NCBI GenBank assembly: GCA_017534835.1
Contig: JAFXVT010000045.1
Span: 61,827 to 125,826 of the forward strand
Direction: 5' to 3'
Origin: Ruminococcus sp.
Lineage (GTDB): Bacteria > Bacillota > Clostridia > Oscillospirales > Ruminococcaceae
DNA length: 64,000 bases
The translations under genes and the position numbers were made by a program. Positions 17,226-25,972 of this stretch are shown piece by piece (the stretch's first letter is position 1; each line of letters begins with the position of its first letter). Under the pieces are notes generated by a model. The model had not been told where the DNA came from. It searched no databases and saw only the letters and a program-made list of their open reading frames with translations.

Positions 17226-20093
17226 ATGAAGTCATTCATCAGAAGAGCTGTAGGCACTGCCGCTGCGGCTGCGTGCCTGCTGACGAGCTTCCGCTTCACG
17301 TTCATCACGGACGTTGTGAGCGAAGCCGATGCGGCAAGCGGCATGGGCGCGTTCGACATCACGCGCGAGATGAAAATAGGCTGGAACATAGGCAACAGCC
17401 TCGACGCAACGGGCGGAAACGGCAACTACGGTCTCAACACCGAGATCAGCTGGGGCAACCCGAAGACAACTCAGGCAATGATCGACACAGTCAAGAAGAA
17501 GGGGTTCAACACCGTCAGGATCCCGACAACGTGGTACCCTCACCTCGACGGAAACAACAATATCGACAGCGCGTGGATGGCGCGCGTCAAGGAGGTAGTC
17601 GATTACTGTATCAAGGACGATATGTACGTTATCCTCAACGTCCACCACGAGGAGTGGGTGAACGTCGGACAGTTCAATGACAACTCCTACCGCAACGCCG
17701 AGGCAAAGCTCACGGCTATCTGGAAGCAGGTGGCGAACACATTCAAGGACTACGATCAGCACCTCGTTTTCGAGGGTATGAACGAGCCGCGACAGACCGG
17801 CAACCCCTCCGTGAGCGAATGGGGCAACGGCGAGGGCGACGGCGGCTACACATGGAACTACATCAACAAGCTCAATGCCAAGTTCGTTGAGACAGTCCGC
17901 GGACAGGGCTCTGCGGCAAACAAGGAGCGTCTGCTGATGCTCCCCGGCTACTGCGCTTCGTCCGATATGAAGGCTATCAGAGCAGTGACATTCCCCAGCG
18001 GAAGCGGAAATGTCGCGTATTCGGTACACGCATATCTGCCCTACTATTTCACAATGGCGGACGATGACAAGGCAAACCACAACTATCCCGGCAAGAGCGG
18101 CTGGGGCGAGGACTACACAGGCGCTATCAACAGCTTCTTCAGCGGTCTCAAGCAGCTTGAGGACGAGAAGAATATCCCCGTAGTCATCGGCGAGTTCAGC
18201 GCGTCGAACTTCAACAACCTCAGTTCACGTCAGGCGTGGGCAAAGGACTACATCACAGCCGCAAAGAAGGCTGGTATCCCCTGTATCCTCTGGGACAACA
18301 ACGTTGAGGGCGGCAACGGCGGCGAATCACACGGCTATCTCAACAGGTCGTCAAATTCGTGGTATTCCGCTTCCGAGCCCGTGCTCAACACGATGATGTC
18401 CGTCATCAATGACAGCTCTATCCTCTGGGGCGGCAAGCAGGCTCCCGTAACTCAGCCTTCCACCACTACTACACAGCCTCAGGAGACAACTCCTGCAAAT
18501 CCCACAGTTCAGCCCGACAACAGCGGCGACTACTTCACTTGCAGCTTCGAGAACGGCAAGGACGACTGGGAAGGCAGAGGAGATGCAGCCACATCGCTCG
18601 ACACCTCCAACTACTATGACGGAAAACAGTCACTCTATGTTTCCGGCAGAACCAAGGCTTGGAACGGCACAGCTATCAAGCTCGACCCGAACGCATTCGT
18701 TCCCGGCTTCACCTACAGCTTCAGCACAGCTATCCTCCAGACCTCCGGCAGGAGCGCGGCTATGCAGATGTCTCTCCAGCAAAGCGACGGAAGCACCACC
18801 TCTTACAATAAGGTCGCTGAATGTACGGCTCAGAGCGGCGAGTGGACAAAGCTTGAGAACACCGAGTTCACTATCCCCGAAGGCGGAAGAGACCTCGTTC
18901 TCTACATCGAGACCCCCGATGGCTCCGATGACATCTGCGACTTCTACATCGACGCCGTTCAGGTATCAAAGTCAGGCAAGCCATCGTCTGTAGTCACCGG
19001 TCAGGGCACTGTTTCCTCGCCCGTCCAGAGCGGTCCCGGAACTGTTACAAAGGACGATGTCATCAGGATAATGCCTGTCGGCGACTCTATCACATTCGGC
19101 TATGGTCACACAGGCGGATACAGAAAGTATCTCGACTACTATCTCAAGCAGAAGGGTTATACAAAGGTGGATATGGTAGGTCCCGAGGGCTCGGGCAATG
19201 CAAGCTTCAGCTTCAACGGGCAGAATGTCTCCTACGATGACAACCACGCCGGCTACAGCGGCTACACTATCAAGCAGCAGTATCCTATCCCGAGCTGGGG
19301 CGAGAACGGTCTGCTTGAAAAGCTTAAGAACAAAAACGCCATCGCAAGCGCAAAGCCCGACATCGTTCTCCTCATCATCGGTACGAATGATATGACAGCT
19401 AACCGCGACCTCACGACCTGCGAGAGCAACCTTCGCGACCTTCTCGATTATATGCTTGCGGATATGCCCTCGGACGGTATGATATTCATAGGCTCTATCC
19501 CCGAGTTCACAGCATACGGCGGCAATGCTCAGAGAGTTGCGAACTACAACGCCACAGTCAGGAAGGTGGCTGAATCCTATCAGAGCGCAGGCAAGAACGT
19601 AAGATTTGCCGATGTTCACGGCTGTCTCGACGGTATGAACGATATGGATTCCGATCAGCTCCACCCCACAGACAAGGGCTATGAGAAAATGGGCAAGTTC
19701 TGGGCAGGCATAGTTGATGATTATGTATCAGCTTCTGCTCCTGCTGAAACTACCACCACAACAACTACTACCACAACGACTACAACTACCACCACGACGA
19801 CAACCACAACTGCCCCTCCCGAAACAACAACCACAACTGAGCAGACCACAACTGTTCCTGTTGTGAACGGAGTTGCAGGCGATGCTAACCTCGACGGAAA
19901 CGTTACTGTGGCAGATGCAGTTGCTATCCTGCAAGCTATCGCCAACAGAGACAAGTACGAGCTCAAGCCGCAGGGCAAGATAAATGCGGACGTTGACGGT
20001 CAGGACGGTGTAACAGGCAACGATGCACTGATGATACAGAAGGTCGATGCAGGCGCACTCCACATAAGCGCACTCAGACTCAGTTCAGCATAA
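17226..20093 (+). CDS. Secreted multimodular GH5 endoglucanase - CBM - CE3 esterase - dockerin protein
   Basis: A secreted plant-cell-wall enzyme of about 955 residues. Modules in order: signal peptide (1 to about 38, cut near EADAA); GH5 catalytic domain (about 40-400), probably subfamily 4, with IGWNIGNSLDA, the acid/base Glu in GMNEPR (near 186) and the nucleophile Glu in VIGEFSAS (near 321); Thr/Pro linker; a beta-sandwich carbohydrate-binding module (about 432-580) like CBM22/CBM4; a CE3-type SGNH acetyl-xylan esterase with GDSIT (Ser near 620) and SDQLHPTDKGY; an almost pure Thr linker; and a type I dockerin (about 881-945) with calcium loops in DANLDGNVTVAD and DVDGQDGVTGND. ATG 17226 is chosen over 17175 because AAGGAG sits nine bases upstream. 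It is probably cellulosomal. Confidence 0.95.
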   Translation: MKSFIRRAVGTAAAAACLLTSFRFTFITDVVSEADAASGMGAFDITREMKIGWNIGNSLDATGGNGNYGLNTEISWGNPKTTQAMIDTVKKKGFNTVRIPTTWYPHLDGNNNIDSAWMARVKEVVDYCIKDDMYVILNVHHEEWVNVGQFNDNSYRNAEAKLTAIWKQVANTFKDYDQHLVFEGMNEPRQTGNPSVSEWGNGEGDGGYTWNYINKLNAKFVETVRGQGSAANKERLLMLPGYCASSDMKAIRAVTFPSGSGNVAYSVHAYLPYYFTMADDDKANHNYPGKSGWGEDYTGAINSFFSGLKQLEDEKNIPVVIGEFSASNFNNLSSRQAWAKDYITAAKKAGIPCILWDNNVEGGNGGESHGYLNRSSNSWYSASEPVLNTMMSVINDSSILWGGKQAPVTQPSTTTTQPQETTPANPTVQPDNSGDYFTCSFENGKDDWEGRGDAATSLDTSNYYDGKQSLYVSGRTKAWNGTAIKLDPNAFVPGFTYSFSTAILQTSGRSAAMQMSLQQSDGSTTSYNKVAECTAQSGEWTKLENTEFTIPEGGRDLVLYIETPDGSDDICDFYIDAVQVSKSGKPSSVVTGQGTVSSPVQSGPGTVTKDDVIRIMPVGDSITFGYGHTGGYRKYLDYYLKQKGYTKVDMVGPEGSGNASFSFNGQNVSYDDNHAGYSGYTIKQQYPIPSWGENGLLEKLKNKNAIASAKPDIVLLIIGTNDMTANRDLTTCESNLRDLLDYMLADMPSDGMIFIGSIPEFTAYGGNAQRVANYNATVRKVAESYQSAGKNVRFADVHGCLDGMNDMDSDQLHPTDKGYEKMGKFWAGIVDDYVSASAPAETTTTTTTTTTTTTTTTTTTTTAPPETTTTTEQTTTVPVVNGVAGDANLDGNVTVADAVAILQAIANRDKYELKPQGKINADVDGQDGVTGNDALMIQKVDAGALHISALRLSSA
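19746..19858 (+). repeat. ACN-codon (threonine) low-complexity tract in the cellulase linker
   Basis: About 110 bases made almost only of ACN codons encode two Thr runs split by APPE and EQ. All Thr codons are used in mixed order, so it is a protein-level linker with some risk of replication slippage and not a perfect microsatellite. Such linkers are usual between modules in ruminococcal cellulosomal enzymes. Confidence 0.8.
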
Positions 20094-20126
20094 ACAAAAC
20101 GACCGGCATTTATAAGGACGAAGCAT

Positions 20127-20777
20127 ATGGGATACAGGGTCATAGACAAGGACAAATATTACCGCAAAGGCGTATACAGGCATTTTACCGAGGACTGCAA
20201 GTGTTCGGTCTCGATGACGGCGAGGATCGATGTGACCGGGCTCGCCGCATATTCAAAGGAGAAGGGCACGAGGTTCTACATTGATTTCCTGTATATACTC
20301 TCGAAGGTGCTCAATTCGCGCGAGGATTACAGAATGGGCTACATCTGGCAGACTGACGAGCTCATCTGTTACGATGAGATAAACCCGACACAGTATGTCT
20401 TCCACGATGATACCGAGACCTGTACTCCGGTATATACGAAATACAGCCCGGACTACGAAACGTTCTATAACGAGGCGCTGCGCGATGTCGAGGAGGCGAA
20501 GCTTACACGCGAATACCGCCTTGATCCGGCAGATCACCCCAACTGGTTCGATGCGTCGTATATCCCGTGGCTCTCATATGATTCACTGAATATCGAGCTC
20601 CCGGACGGCTACCTGTACTTTGCTCCTATCGTGAACTGGGGCAGATACCGCGAGGAAAACGGCAGGCTGCTGATGCCGGTGAGTGTCCGCCTCAATCACG
20701 CGATAGCGGACGGATACCTTGCAGCGAACGTCTTCCGGCTTTTGCAGCAGGAAACAGACGCATTCGTGAAACGATAA
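20127..20777 (+). CDS. Chloramphenicol-acetyltransferase-family protein
   Basis: A 216-residue member of the CAT fold, full length for the family. The catalytic His is kept in RLNHAIADGY (about residue 190; classical CAT has HHAVCDG), and the N-terminal FTEDCKCSVSMTARIDVT strand fits CAT. It starts 33 bases after the cellulase stop and may share its transcript. Many such genes in gut Firmicutes have no shown role in resistance, so a resistance label would be unsafe; it could be an acetyltransferase for another hydroxyl substrate. Confidence 0.85.
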   Translation: MGYRVIDKDKYYRKGVYRHFTEDCKCSVSMTARIDVTGLAAYSKEKGTRFYIDFLYILSKVLNSREDYRMGYIWQTDELICYDEINPTQYVFHDDTETCTPVYTKYSPDYETFYNEALRDVEEAKLTREYRLDPADHPNWFDASYIPWLSYDSLNIELPDGYLYFAPIVNWGRYREENGRLLMPVSVRLNHAIADGYLAANVFRLLQQETDAFVKR

Positions 20778-20780
20778 AAA

Positions 20781-20816
20781 AAGCGAAAAAGCTCCGGAAG
20801 GGGAGCTTTTTCGCTT
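20781..20816 (+). terminator. Strong terminator after the CAT-like gene
   Basis: A perfect 15-base-pair stem (20781-20795 with 20802-20816) and a six-base loop; A and T runs at both stem ends would let it work on both strands. Confidence 0.88.
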
Positions 20817-20836
20817 CTGCGTATGAAATTTACGGA

Positions 20837-20865
20837 AAGTCAGCACAGAATGTGCTGACTTTTTT
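20837..20865 (+). terminator. Second terminator between convergent genes
   Basis: An 11-base-pair stem (20837-20847 with 20851-20861) with a GAA loop leads into a run of Ts on the plus strand. It backs up the previous hairpin and also lies just past the rnhA stop on the other strand. Confidence 0.75.
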
Positions 20866-21304
20866 ATCTGGCGTGGAGGTCGCGCTGCTCGACAGCAAGC
20901 CGGTCGCAGCGCTCATTTTCGGGGTGTCCGGCGTGTCCCTTGACCCAGTTGAAGGTGACCTCGTGCATCTCGAGAAGGGGAAGCAGGCGCTCCCACAGGT
21001 CAACGTTCAGGGCAGGCTTCTTGTCGGACTTTATCCAGCCCTTCTTTTTCCAGCCGTAGACCCAGCCTTTGGTCACGCTGTCGACGACGTATTTGCTGTC
21101 GGTCGTGAGCACCACCCTGCACGGCTCTTTCAGTGCTGAGAGCCCCACGATGACGCCGAGGAGCTCCATACGGTTGTTTGTGGTCATTTTCTCGCCGCCC
21201 GAGAGTTCCTTTTCCCTGCCTGCATAGCGCAGGATAACGCCGTATCCGCCCGGACCCGGATTCCCGCTGCACGCGCCGTCCGAGAACATTTCTATATTTT
21301 TGAT
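20864..21304 (-). CDS. rnhA: Ribonuclease HI, probable AUC start
   Basis: RNase HI cuts RNA in RNA-DNA hybrids. The acidic active site is visible: Asp in [16 protein letters not shown], Glu in [10 protein letters not shown], Asp in [13 protein letters not shown] and a late His/Asp (VKGHAGH, ERCDRLA). The first ATG (21289) would remove most of the first beta-strand, and the GGAGG site lies 23 bases from it. The same GGAGG is eight bases upstream of an in-frame ATC at 21304-21302, which restores the usual KNIEMFSDG start; no ATG, GTG or TTG is available there. The minimal ATG form would end at 21289. Confidence 0.9.
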   Translation of the reverse strand: MKNIEMFSDGACSGNPGPGGYGVILRYAGREKELSGGEKMTTNNRMELLGVIVGLSALKEPCRVVLTTDSKYVVDSVTKGWVYGWKKKGWIKSDKKPALNVDLWERLLPLLEMHEVTFNWVKGHAGHPENERCDRLAVEQRDLHAR

Positions 21305-21334
21305 AGCGTCCGCCTCCTTTGTTTTATCATAACG

Positions 21335-21363
21335 ATTCTACCACATTTTACGCAGAAATGCAA
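21335..21363 (-). promoter_or_regulatory. Predicted sigma-A promoter for rnhA
   Basis: On the minus strand TTGCAT (21363-21358), a 17-base spacer and TAGAAT (21340-21335). It lies just past the end of the spoIID-like gene, so rnhA can be transcribed on its own. Confidence 0.7.
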
Positions 21364-21373
21364 GTCCGGCGGC

Positions 21374-22387
21374 TCAGTCCGACGTTTTTTCGATGCTGCA
21401 ATCGGGGTAATAGTGGGAGAGTATCTCCCTCCACGTGCTTCCGGCGGCAGCCATTGAATTAGCGCCGTACTGGCTCATTCCCACGCCGTGACCGTAGCCG
21501 CGCGTGGTGAAAACAGCTTCATCGCCGTCGAATGAGACATCGAAGTCGGCTGAGCGGAGCCCGAGGGCGGTGCGTATCTCATTTCCCGTGACAGTACGGT
21601 CACCGGCTCTTGCGGTGAGCACCGTCCCGGAAGCCGATATTTCTGCCGTTTTCAGCCATTTTGTCATATCCTCGCCAAGCTGTATGCCGTCGAAAGCGGC
21701 TTCGAGCCTGCTGCGGAGCTCGTCCCTGCCGATGCGGACGGTCTCTTCGTATGACGGGGCGTTTTTGTCCGAGCTGCTTTCGACCGGCACGAGGTAATCC
21801 ACCGGCGCGCCCCACGCATTTTCGGCACTTTCGGTCATTCCCGAGGACATCGAGTGGAAGGCAGCGATTATCGGCTCACCTTTGTAGGTCAGGACGTATG
21901 GCAGCACTTCGTCTGCGGCGGAGCTTATCCTGCGGTAGTATTCGTCATAGTTTTTGCCGAAAGCCTGCCGTATCTCGGCGTTTGTGAGGTAGCCCTGATA
22001 CTTTGAGGTATCGTTGGAGAGATCCGCGCCATCGGGAGCTGCGTCCGGAGCGCTCCGGGCGAGCGAGCGCTGACGCTCGGCGTATGTATGTGCGGCGACA
22101 GCCTGTGCCTTGAGGGCTTCCGGCTCGAAGGTCGCGGGCATTTCCGCGCAGACAGCTCCTATGACGTATTCGCGGACGGGTACGAGCAGTATCTTTCCCG
22201 TTGCGGTATCGAGTACGCGGTAGGGCTCGGAGGAGGAGAGCTCCGCATCCGGGATAACGGCTTCGTGCGCCGGTGTCCCGGTATTTTTTGCCGTTTCGGC
22301 TGCTCCGCTCCCGAAGCATACCGGAAGTGCAGGCACAGCGGTTATCACAAGGCTGAGGAACAGCACCGAGAACAGGTATTTTTTCAT
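21374..22387 (-). CDS. spoIID: SpoIID/LytB-domain protein (stage II sporulation protein D)
   Basis: SpoIID is a membrane-bound lytic transglycosylase needed for engulfment of the forespore. The 337-residue protein has an N-terminal signal/anchor (about residues 3-25), the conserved block LVPVREYVIGAVCAEMPATF, then LKAQAVAAHTYA, ending with TRGYGHGVGMSQYGA, all typical of SpoIID. GGAGAAG precedes the ATG. Together with the dipicolinate synthase genes it suggests at least a partial sporulation programme. LytB-type relatives outside sporulation exist, so the spore role is inferred. Confidence 0.9.
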   Translation of the reverse strand: MKKYLFSVLFLSLVITAVPALPVCFGSGAAETAKNTGTPAHEAVIPDAELSSSEPYRVLDTATGKILLVPVREYVIGAVCAEMPATFEPEALKAQAVAAHTYAERQRSLARSAPDAAPDGADLSNDTSKYQGYLTNAEIRQAFGKNYDEYYRRISSAADEVLPYVLTYKGEPIIAAFHSMSSGMTESAENAWGAPVDYLVPVESSSDKNAPSYEETVRIGRDELRSRLEAAFDGIQLGEDMTKWLKTAEISASGTVLTARAGDRTVTGNEIRTALGLRSADFDVSFDGDEAVFTTRGYGHGVGMSQYGANSMAAAGSTWREILSHYYPDCSIEKTSD

Positions 22388-22455
22388 TTTTCTTCTCCTT
22401 TGGTATAATTTTTACATAATGCGCCGCTCCGGAATGTCAGCAAATCAAAATATAT

Positions 22456-22484
22456 TTGACATCGCTCACTGTTTGGTGTATAAT
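22456..22484 (+). promoter_or_regulatory. Consensus sigma-A promoter for citrate synthase
   Basis: Perfect TTGACA (22456-22461), 17-base spacer and perfect TATAAT (22479-22484), 31 bases before the start codon. Such a promoter should be strong unless repressed; I see no obvious operator. Confidence 0.88.
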
Positions 22485-22515
22485 TAATAATGAATATATT
22501 TAGGAGAGTGATCTT

Positions 22516-23874
22516 ATGCCGTCATTCATTTCCGGCGCTAATATTACAGGTTTATGCAAAGACTTAAAGGAAAATTCCGTTATAGAGCCCGTTCTTTACG
22601 AAAAATATCATGTCAGACGCGGTCTGCGCAATAATGACGGTACCGGAGTCGTTGCAGGCATCACAAAGATATGCAACGTTCACGGCTATCTGATAAATGA
22701 AGGCGAGGTCGAGCCTATCCCCGGTCAGCTCATCTACCGCGGCTACAACATCAATGACCTCGTGAGCAACGTTGAGGCGGAGGACCGCTTCGGCTATGAG
22801 GAGACCACGCTCCTCCTCCTCTTCGGACATCTTCCGAATCCCAAGGAGCTCCAGAATTTCTGCACATATCTCTCGCTCAAGCGCGACCTTCCCACAGGCT
22901 TCGTTGAGGATATGATATTGAAGGCTCCGTCAAAGAATATTATGAACAAGCTTGCACGTTCGGTGCTCGCGCTCTACTCCTACGATGACGAGTGCGAGAA
23001 CAAGGGCATCGAGAGCGAGATGAGAACTGCGATAAGCCTTATCTCAAAGCTCCCTGTCATTATGGCGAACGCCTATCAGGTCAAGCGCCGCGTATTCGAC
23101 AACGCAAGTATGATAATGCACCCCATAAACTATGAGGAGAACACCGCACAGTGCATACTCTCGCTGCTCCGTCCCGACAGGCAGTATTCAAAGGAAGAGG
23201 CACAGATGCTCGATACCCTCCTGATGCTGCAGGCTGAACACGGCGGCGGAAACAATTCCACATTCACCTGCCGCGTGCTCACTTCATCCGGCACAGACCC
23301 TTATTCAGCTTATTCATCAGCTATCTGCTCGCTGAAGGGACCGCGTCACGGCGGCGCTAACCTTCAGGTTATACATATGCTCGACAACTTCAAGGCAAAC
23401 ATCAAGCACTGGGACAACGAGGGCGAGGTAGCAGACTATATGCGCCGCACTCTCCGCAAGGAGACCAACGACGGCTCCGGACTCATCTACGGTATGGGTC
23501 ACGCAGTATACACCATCTCCGACCCGAGAGCTGTTATCCTCAAGAAGAAGGCATTCGAGCTCGCAAAAGGCAAGGATATAGAGGCAGAGTTCAAGCTTCT
23601 TGATACTATCGAGCGCCTCACCCCCGAGATATTCCTCGAGGTAAAGGGCTCGACAAAGACGATGTGTGCGAACGTTGATATGTATTCGGGTCTCGTTTAC
23701 CGTATGCTCGGTATCCCGGACGAGCTGTTCACGCCGCTCTTTGCGGTTGCGAGAATGGCTGGCTGGGCAGCTCACCGTATGGAGGAGATGCTCACAGGCA
23801 ACAGGATAATCCGCCCTGCATACAAGGCTATCGCCAAGGAGCACGAGTACGTAAAGCTCGAAGAGCGCGAATAA
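22516..23874 (+). CDS. gltA: Citrate (Si)-synthase
   Basis: Condenses acetyl-CoA with oxaloacetate to citrate. At 452 residues it is of normal length for the class found in Firmicutes such as Clostridium. Catalytic and binding blocks are intact: EHGGGNNSTF (about residue 241), GPRHGGAN (275) and GMGHAVYTISDPRA (326), with the late acidic KGSTKTMCANVDMYSG. AGGAGAG precedes the ATG. The likely role is a partial oxidative TCA branch for glutamate supply. Confidence 0.96.
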   Translation: MPSFISGANITGLCKDLKENSVIEPVLYEKYHVRRGLRNNDGTGVVAGITKICNVHGYLINEGEVEPIPGQLIYRGYNINDLVSNVEAEDRFGYEETTLLLLFGHLPNPKELQNFCTYLSLKRDLPTGFVEDMILKAPSKNIMNKLARSVLALYSYDDECENKGIESEMRTAISLISKLPVIMANAYQVKRRVFDNASMIMHPINYEENTAQCILSLLRPDRQYSKEEAQMLDTLLMLQAEHGGGNNSTFTCRVLTSSGTDPYSAYSSAICSLKGPRHGGANLQVIHMLDNFKANIKHWDNEGEVADYMRRTLRKETNDGSGLIYGMGHAVYTISDPRAVILKKKAFELAKGKDIEAEFKLLDTIERLTPEIFLEVKGSTKTMCANVDMYSGLVYRMLGIPDELFTPLFAVARMAGWAAHRMEEMLTGNRIIRPAYKAIAKEHEYVKLEERE

Positions 23875-23878
23875 GCCG

Positions 23879-25210
23879 GTGAAAGCAGTTGATCTGACAA
23901 AAGCTGCCGCTGCAGCTTCTTCGGCTTCGGTGCTGCTCACGGGCTGCACTTTCGGCACGAGCATAGACAATCTGCTCGCTCCGCCGAAGCAGAGCATCGA
24001 GCAGGAGCAGATATTCAGCGCCCTCACTGAGGCTGCCGGTTCGGGCATAAGGCTGAAATATCCGCGCTCGGGCAAGTACCTTTCCGCCTTCATCATCGAG
24101 GACATCGACGGCGACGATGTGAACGAAGCCGTGGTGTTCTATGAGCGAAACGGTCTCGGTGTCGATGAGCATACGCTCCGTATCAACGTCCTCGACCAGT
24201 ACGACGGAAAGTGGCGCTCGGTATGCGATACCGCTGCCGCCGGAACGGAAATAGAAAAGGTGATGATCTCGCAGCTCGGCAGCAATGAGCGTGTGAACCT
24301 TATGATAGGGAGCACCCTCATCAACCGCTCGGAGAAGAATGTCACCGTCTACAGCTACGACAGCGAAACAGGCGATATTACGCCGACTTTTTCTGAATCG
24401 TACTCCTTCTTCGATGTTACCGACCTCGACAGCGACGGCACGAACGATTTCCTCGTCCTGTCCGGCTCTGTCAACAACGCGAAAGCGACTGCGGAGGTCT
24501 ATAAGCTCGACGATGCGGGAAAATATCATCAGTACCTGTGCAAGCTCAGCGGAGCGTTCACCGAGTTCGACAGTCTCGGATACGGCAGGCTCCCGGGCGG
24601 CAGCACAGGACTTTACATCGACGCGGTATCGGGCTCGGGTCTGATACAGACAGACGTCATATATATGGAGGATTCAAGGCTGAGGAACGCCTTTTCTGCT
24701 CCCGAAACGTCGTTCTCGACGATACGCCCGTCAGGGTGCAGCTCGTATGACATCGACGGCGACGGCGAGCTCGAGATACCGGTGCAGTTCAATTCTCCGG
24801 GCTATGAGGAGCTCTCGGAGGGCGAGCGGCTGAAGCTGACCGACTGGATGAGCCTCAACAGCAAAGGCGGTCTTGAACGCAAGTATTCCTCGTATTTCAG
24901 CATCGGCGACGGATATGTTTTCGTATTCCCTGCAAAATGGAGGGATAAGGTCGCTGTAAGACACGACGCCACGAATGACGAGATAGTGTTCAGCGCCTAT
25001 GCCGACGGCAAGGCAGGACGTGAGCTCCTGCGCATCTTCAGCGCGGAGGATTCCGTTTCGCGCGAGGACAGGATCTCGGCAGGATATATGCTCCTGCACA
25101 CGAAAGGCGATTCTGCCTGCCTCGCATATATCCCCCAGTCCGGAGACGAAAGCGACGGCTTGTCCGTAAGCTCCGGAGACGTTGCGATAGGATTCAGTTA
25201 TATAGAATGA
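23879..25210 (+). CDS. Lipoprotein with FG-GAP/VCBS-like repeats
   Basis: A 443-residue predicted lipoprotein: a short signal ending in the lipobox LLTGC (Cys near residue 23) and a beta-rich extracytoplasmic body. At least three calcium-loop-like repeats occur (IEDIDGDDVNEAVVFYE, VTDLDSDGTNDFLVLSG, SYDIDGDGELEIPVQF), as in FG-GAP/VCBS beta-propellers. The GTG start lies four bases after the gltA stop with no good ribosome site, so translation is probably coupled to gltA. A two-component system follows, so it could be a surface sensor partner; that is inference. No named family recognised. Confidence 0.75.
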   Translation: MKAVDLTKAAAAASSASVLLTGCTFGTSIDNLLAPPKQSIEQEQIFSALTEAAGSGIRLKYPRSGKYLSAFIIEDIDGDDVNEAVVFYERNGLGVDEHTLRINVLDQYDGKWRSVCDTAAAGTEIEKVMISQLGSNERVNLMIGSTLINRSEKNVTVYSYDSETGDITPTFSESYSFFDVTDLDSDGTNDFLVLSGSVNNAKATAEVYKLDDAGKYHQYLCKLSGAFTEFDSLGYGRLPGGSTGLYIDAVSGSGLIQTDVIYMEDSRLRNAFSAPETSFSTIRPSGCSSYDIDGDGELEIPVQFNSPGYEELSEGERLKLTDWMSLNSKGGLERKYSSYFSIGDGYVFVFPAKWRDKVAVRHDATNDEIVFSAYADGKAGRELLRIFSAEDSVSREDRISAGYMLLHTKGDSACLAYIPQSGDESDGLSVSSGDVAIGFSYIE

Positions 25211-25270
25211 CCCGAGGGGCTCCGCAGACGGTGTTCCCTGAGAAATAAATGCGGCAAGGAGTGGAAATAA

Positions 25271-25972
25271 ATGAAACGAATACTCATCTGTGAGGACGAG
25301 GACACCATACGTGAATTCGTCGTGATAAACCTAAAGCGTGCGGGCTATGACGTCGTTGATGTCAACTGCGGCGAGGCTGCTCTCAAGACCTTTGAGGCAG
25401 AGCACGGCAACTTCGACATCGTCCTCCTCGATATAATGATGCCCGGGATCGACGGGTTCACGGTCTGCAAGAAGATACGTGAGAAGAGCTCGACCATCGG
25501 TATCATCATGCTCACTGCAAGAACACAGGAAATGGACAAGGTAAGCGGACTTATGATAGGTGCGGACGACTACATCACAAAGCCGTTCTCGCCCTCGGAG
25601 CTGACTGCGCGCGTTGATGCTATCTACCGCCGCGTATGTATGAGCTTCATCAAGAATGAGAAGCAGTCCGTGATAGAATCCGGTCCCTTCGTGCTCAATC
25701 TCAAGAGCCGCACCGTCACCAAGAACGGTGCCCCTATCGAGCTTACGCAGGTGGAGTATCAGATACTTGAATTCTTTATGAACAACAAGAACACCGCGCT
25801 CGACCGTGCGAGCATACTCAACCACATCTGGGGCGAGAGCTACTACGGCGATGACAAGATAGTTGACGTGAATATCAGACGCATCAGAATGAAGATCGAG
25901 GAAGAGCCCTCAAGCCCGAAGTACATCATAACGATATGGGGCTACGGCTATAAATGGAATGACGCTCAGTAA
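25271..25972 (+). CDS. OmpR/PhoB-family response regulator
   Basis: A 233-residue regulator: receiver domain (1-120) with the acidic pocket ICEDED, phospho-acceptor Asp54 in VLLDIMMPG and Lys in ITKPFSP, then a winged-helix DNA-binding domain (about 133-230) with EFFMNNKNTALDR, VDVNIRRIRMKI and YGYKW. Its TAATG end overlaps the start of the histidine kinase gene, so the pair is coupled. Confidence 0.95.
   Translation: MKRILICEDEDTIREFVVINLKRAGYDVVDVNCGEAALKTFEAEHGNFDIVLLDIMMPGIDGFTVCKKIREKSSTIGIIMLTARTQEMDKVSGLMIGADDYITKPFSPSELTARVDAIYRRVCMSFIKNEKQSVIESGPFVLNLKSRTVTKNGAPIELTQVEYQILEFFMNNKNTALDRASILNHIWGESYYGDDKIVDVNIRRIRMKIEEEPSSPKYIITIWGYGYKWNDAQ

Noticed and set aside
20127-20777. Chloramphenicol resistance gene
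   Set aside because: Only the fold and catalytic His support CAT; there is no mobile-element context and such homologues are often not resistance genes.
22388-22450. Sigma-E-type promoter for the spoIID-like gene
   Set aside because: CATTATGT is only a poor match to CATACAnT and no good -35 element is at the right distance.
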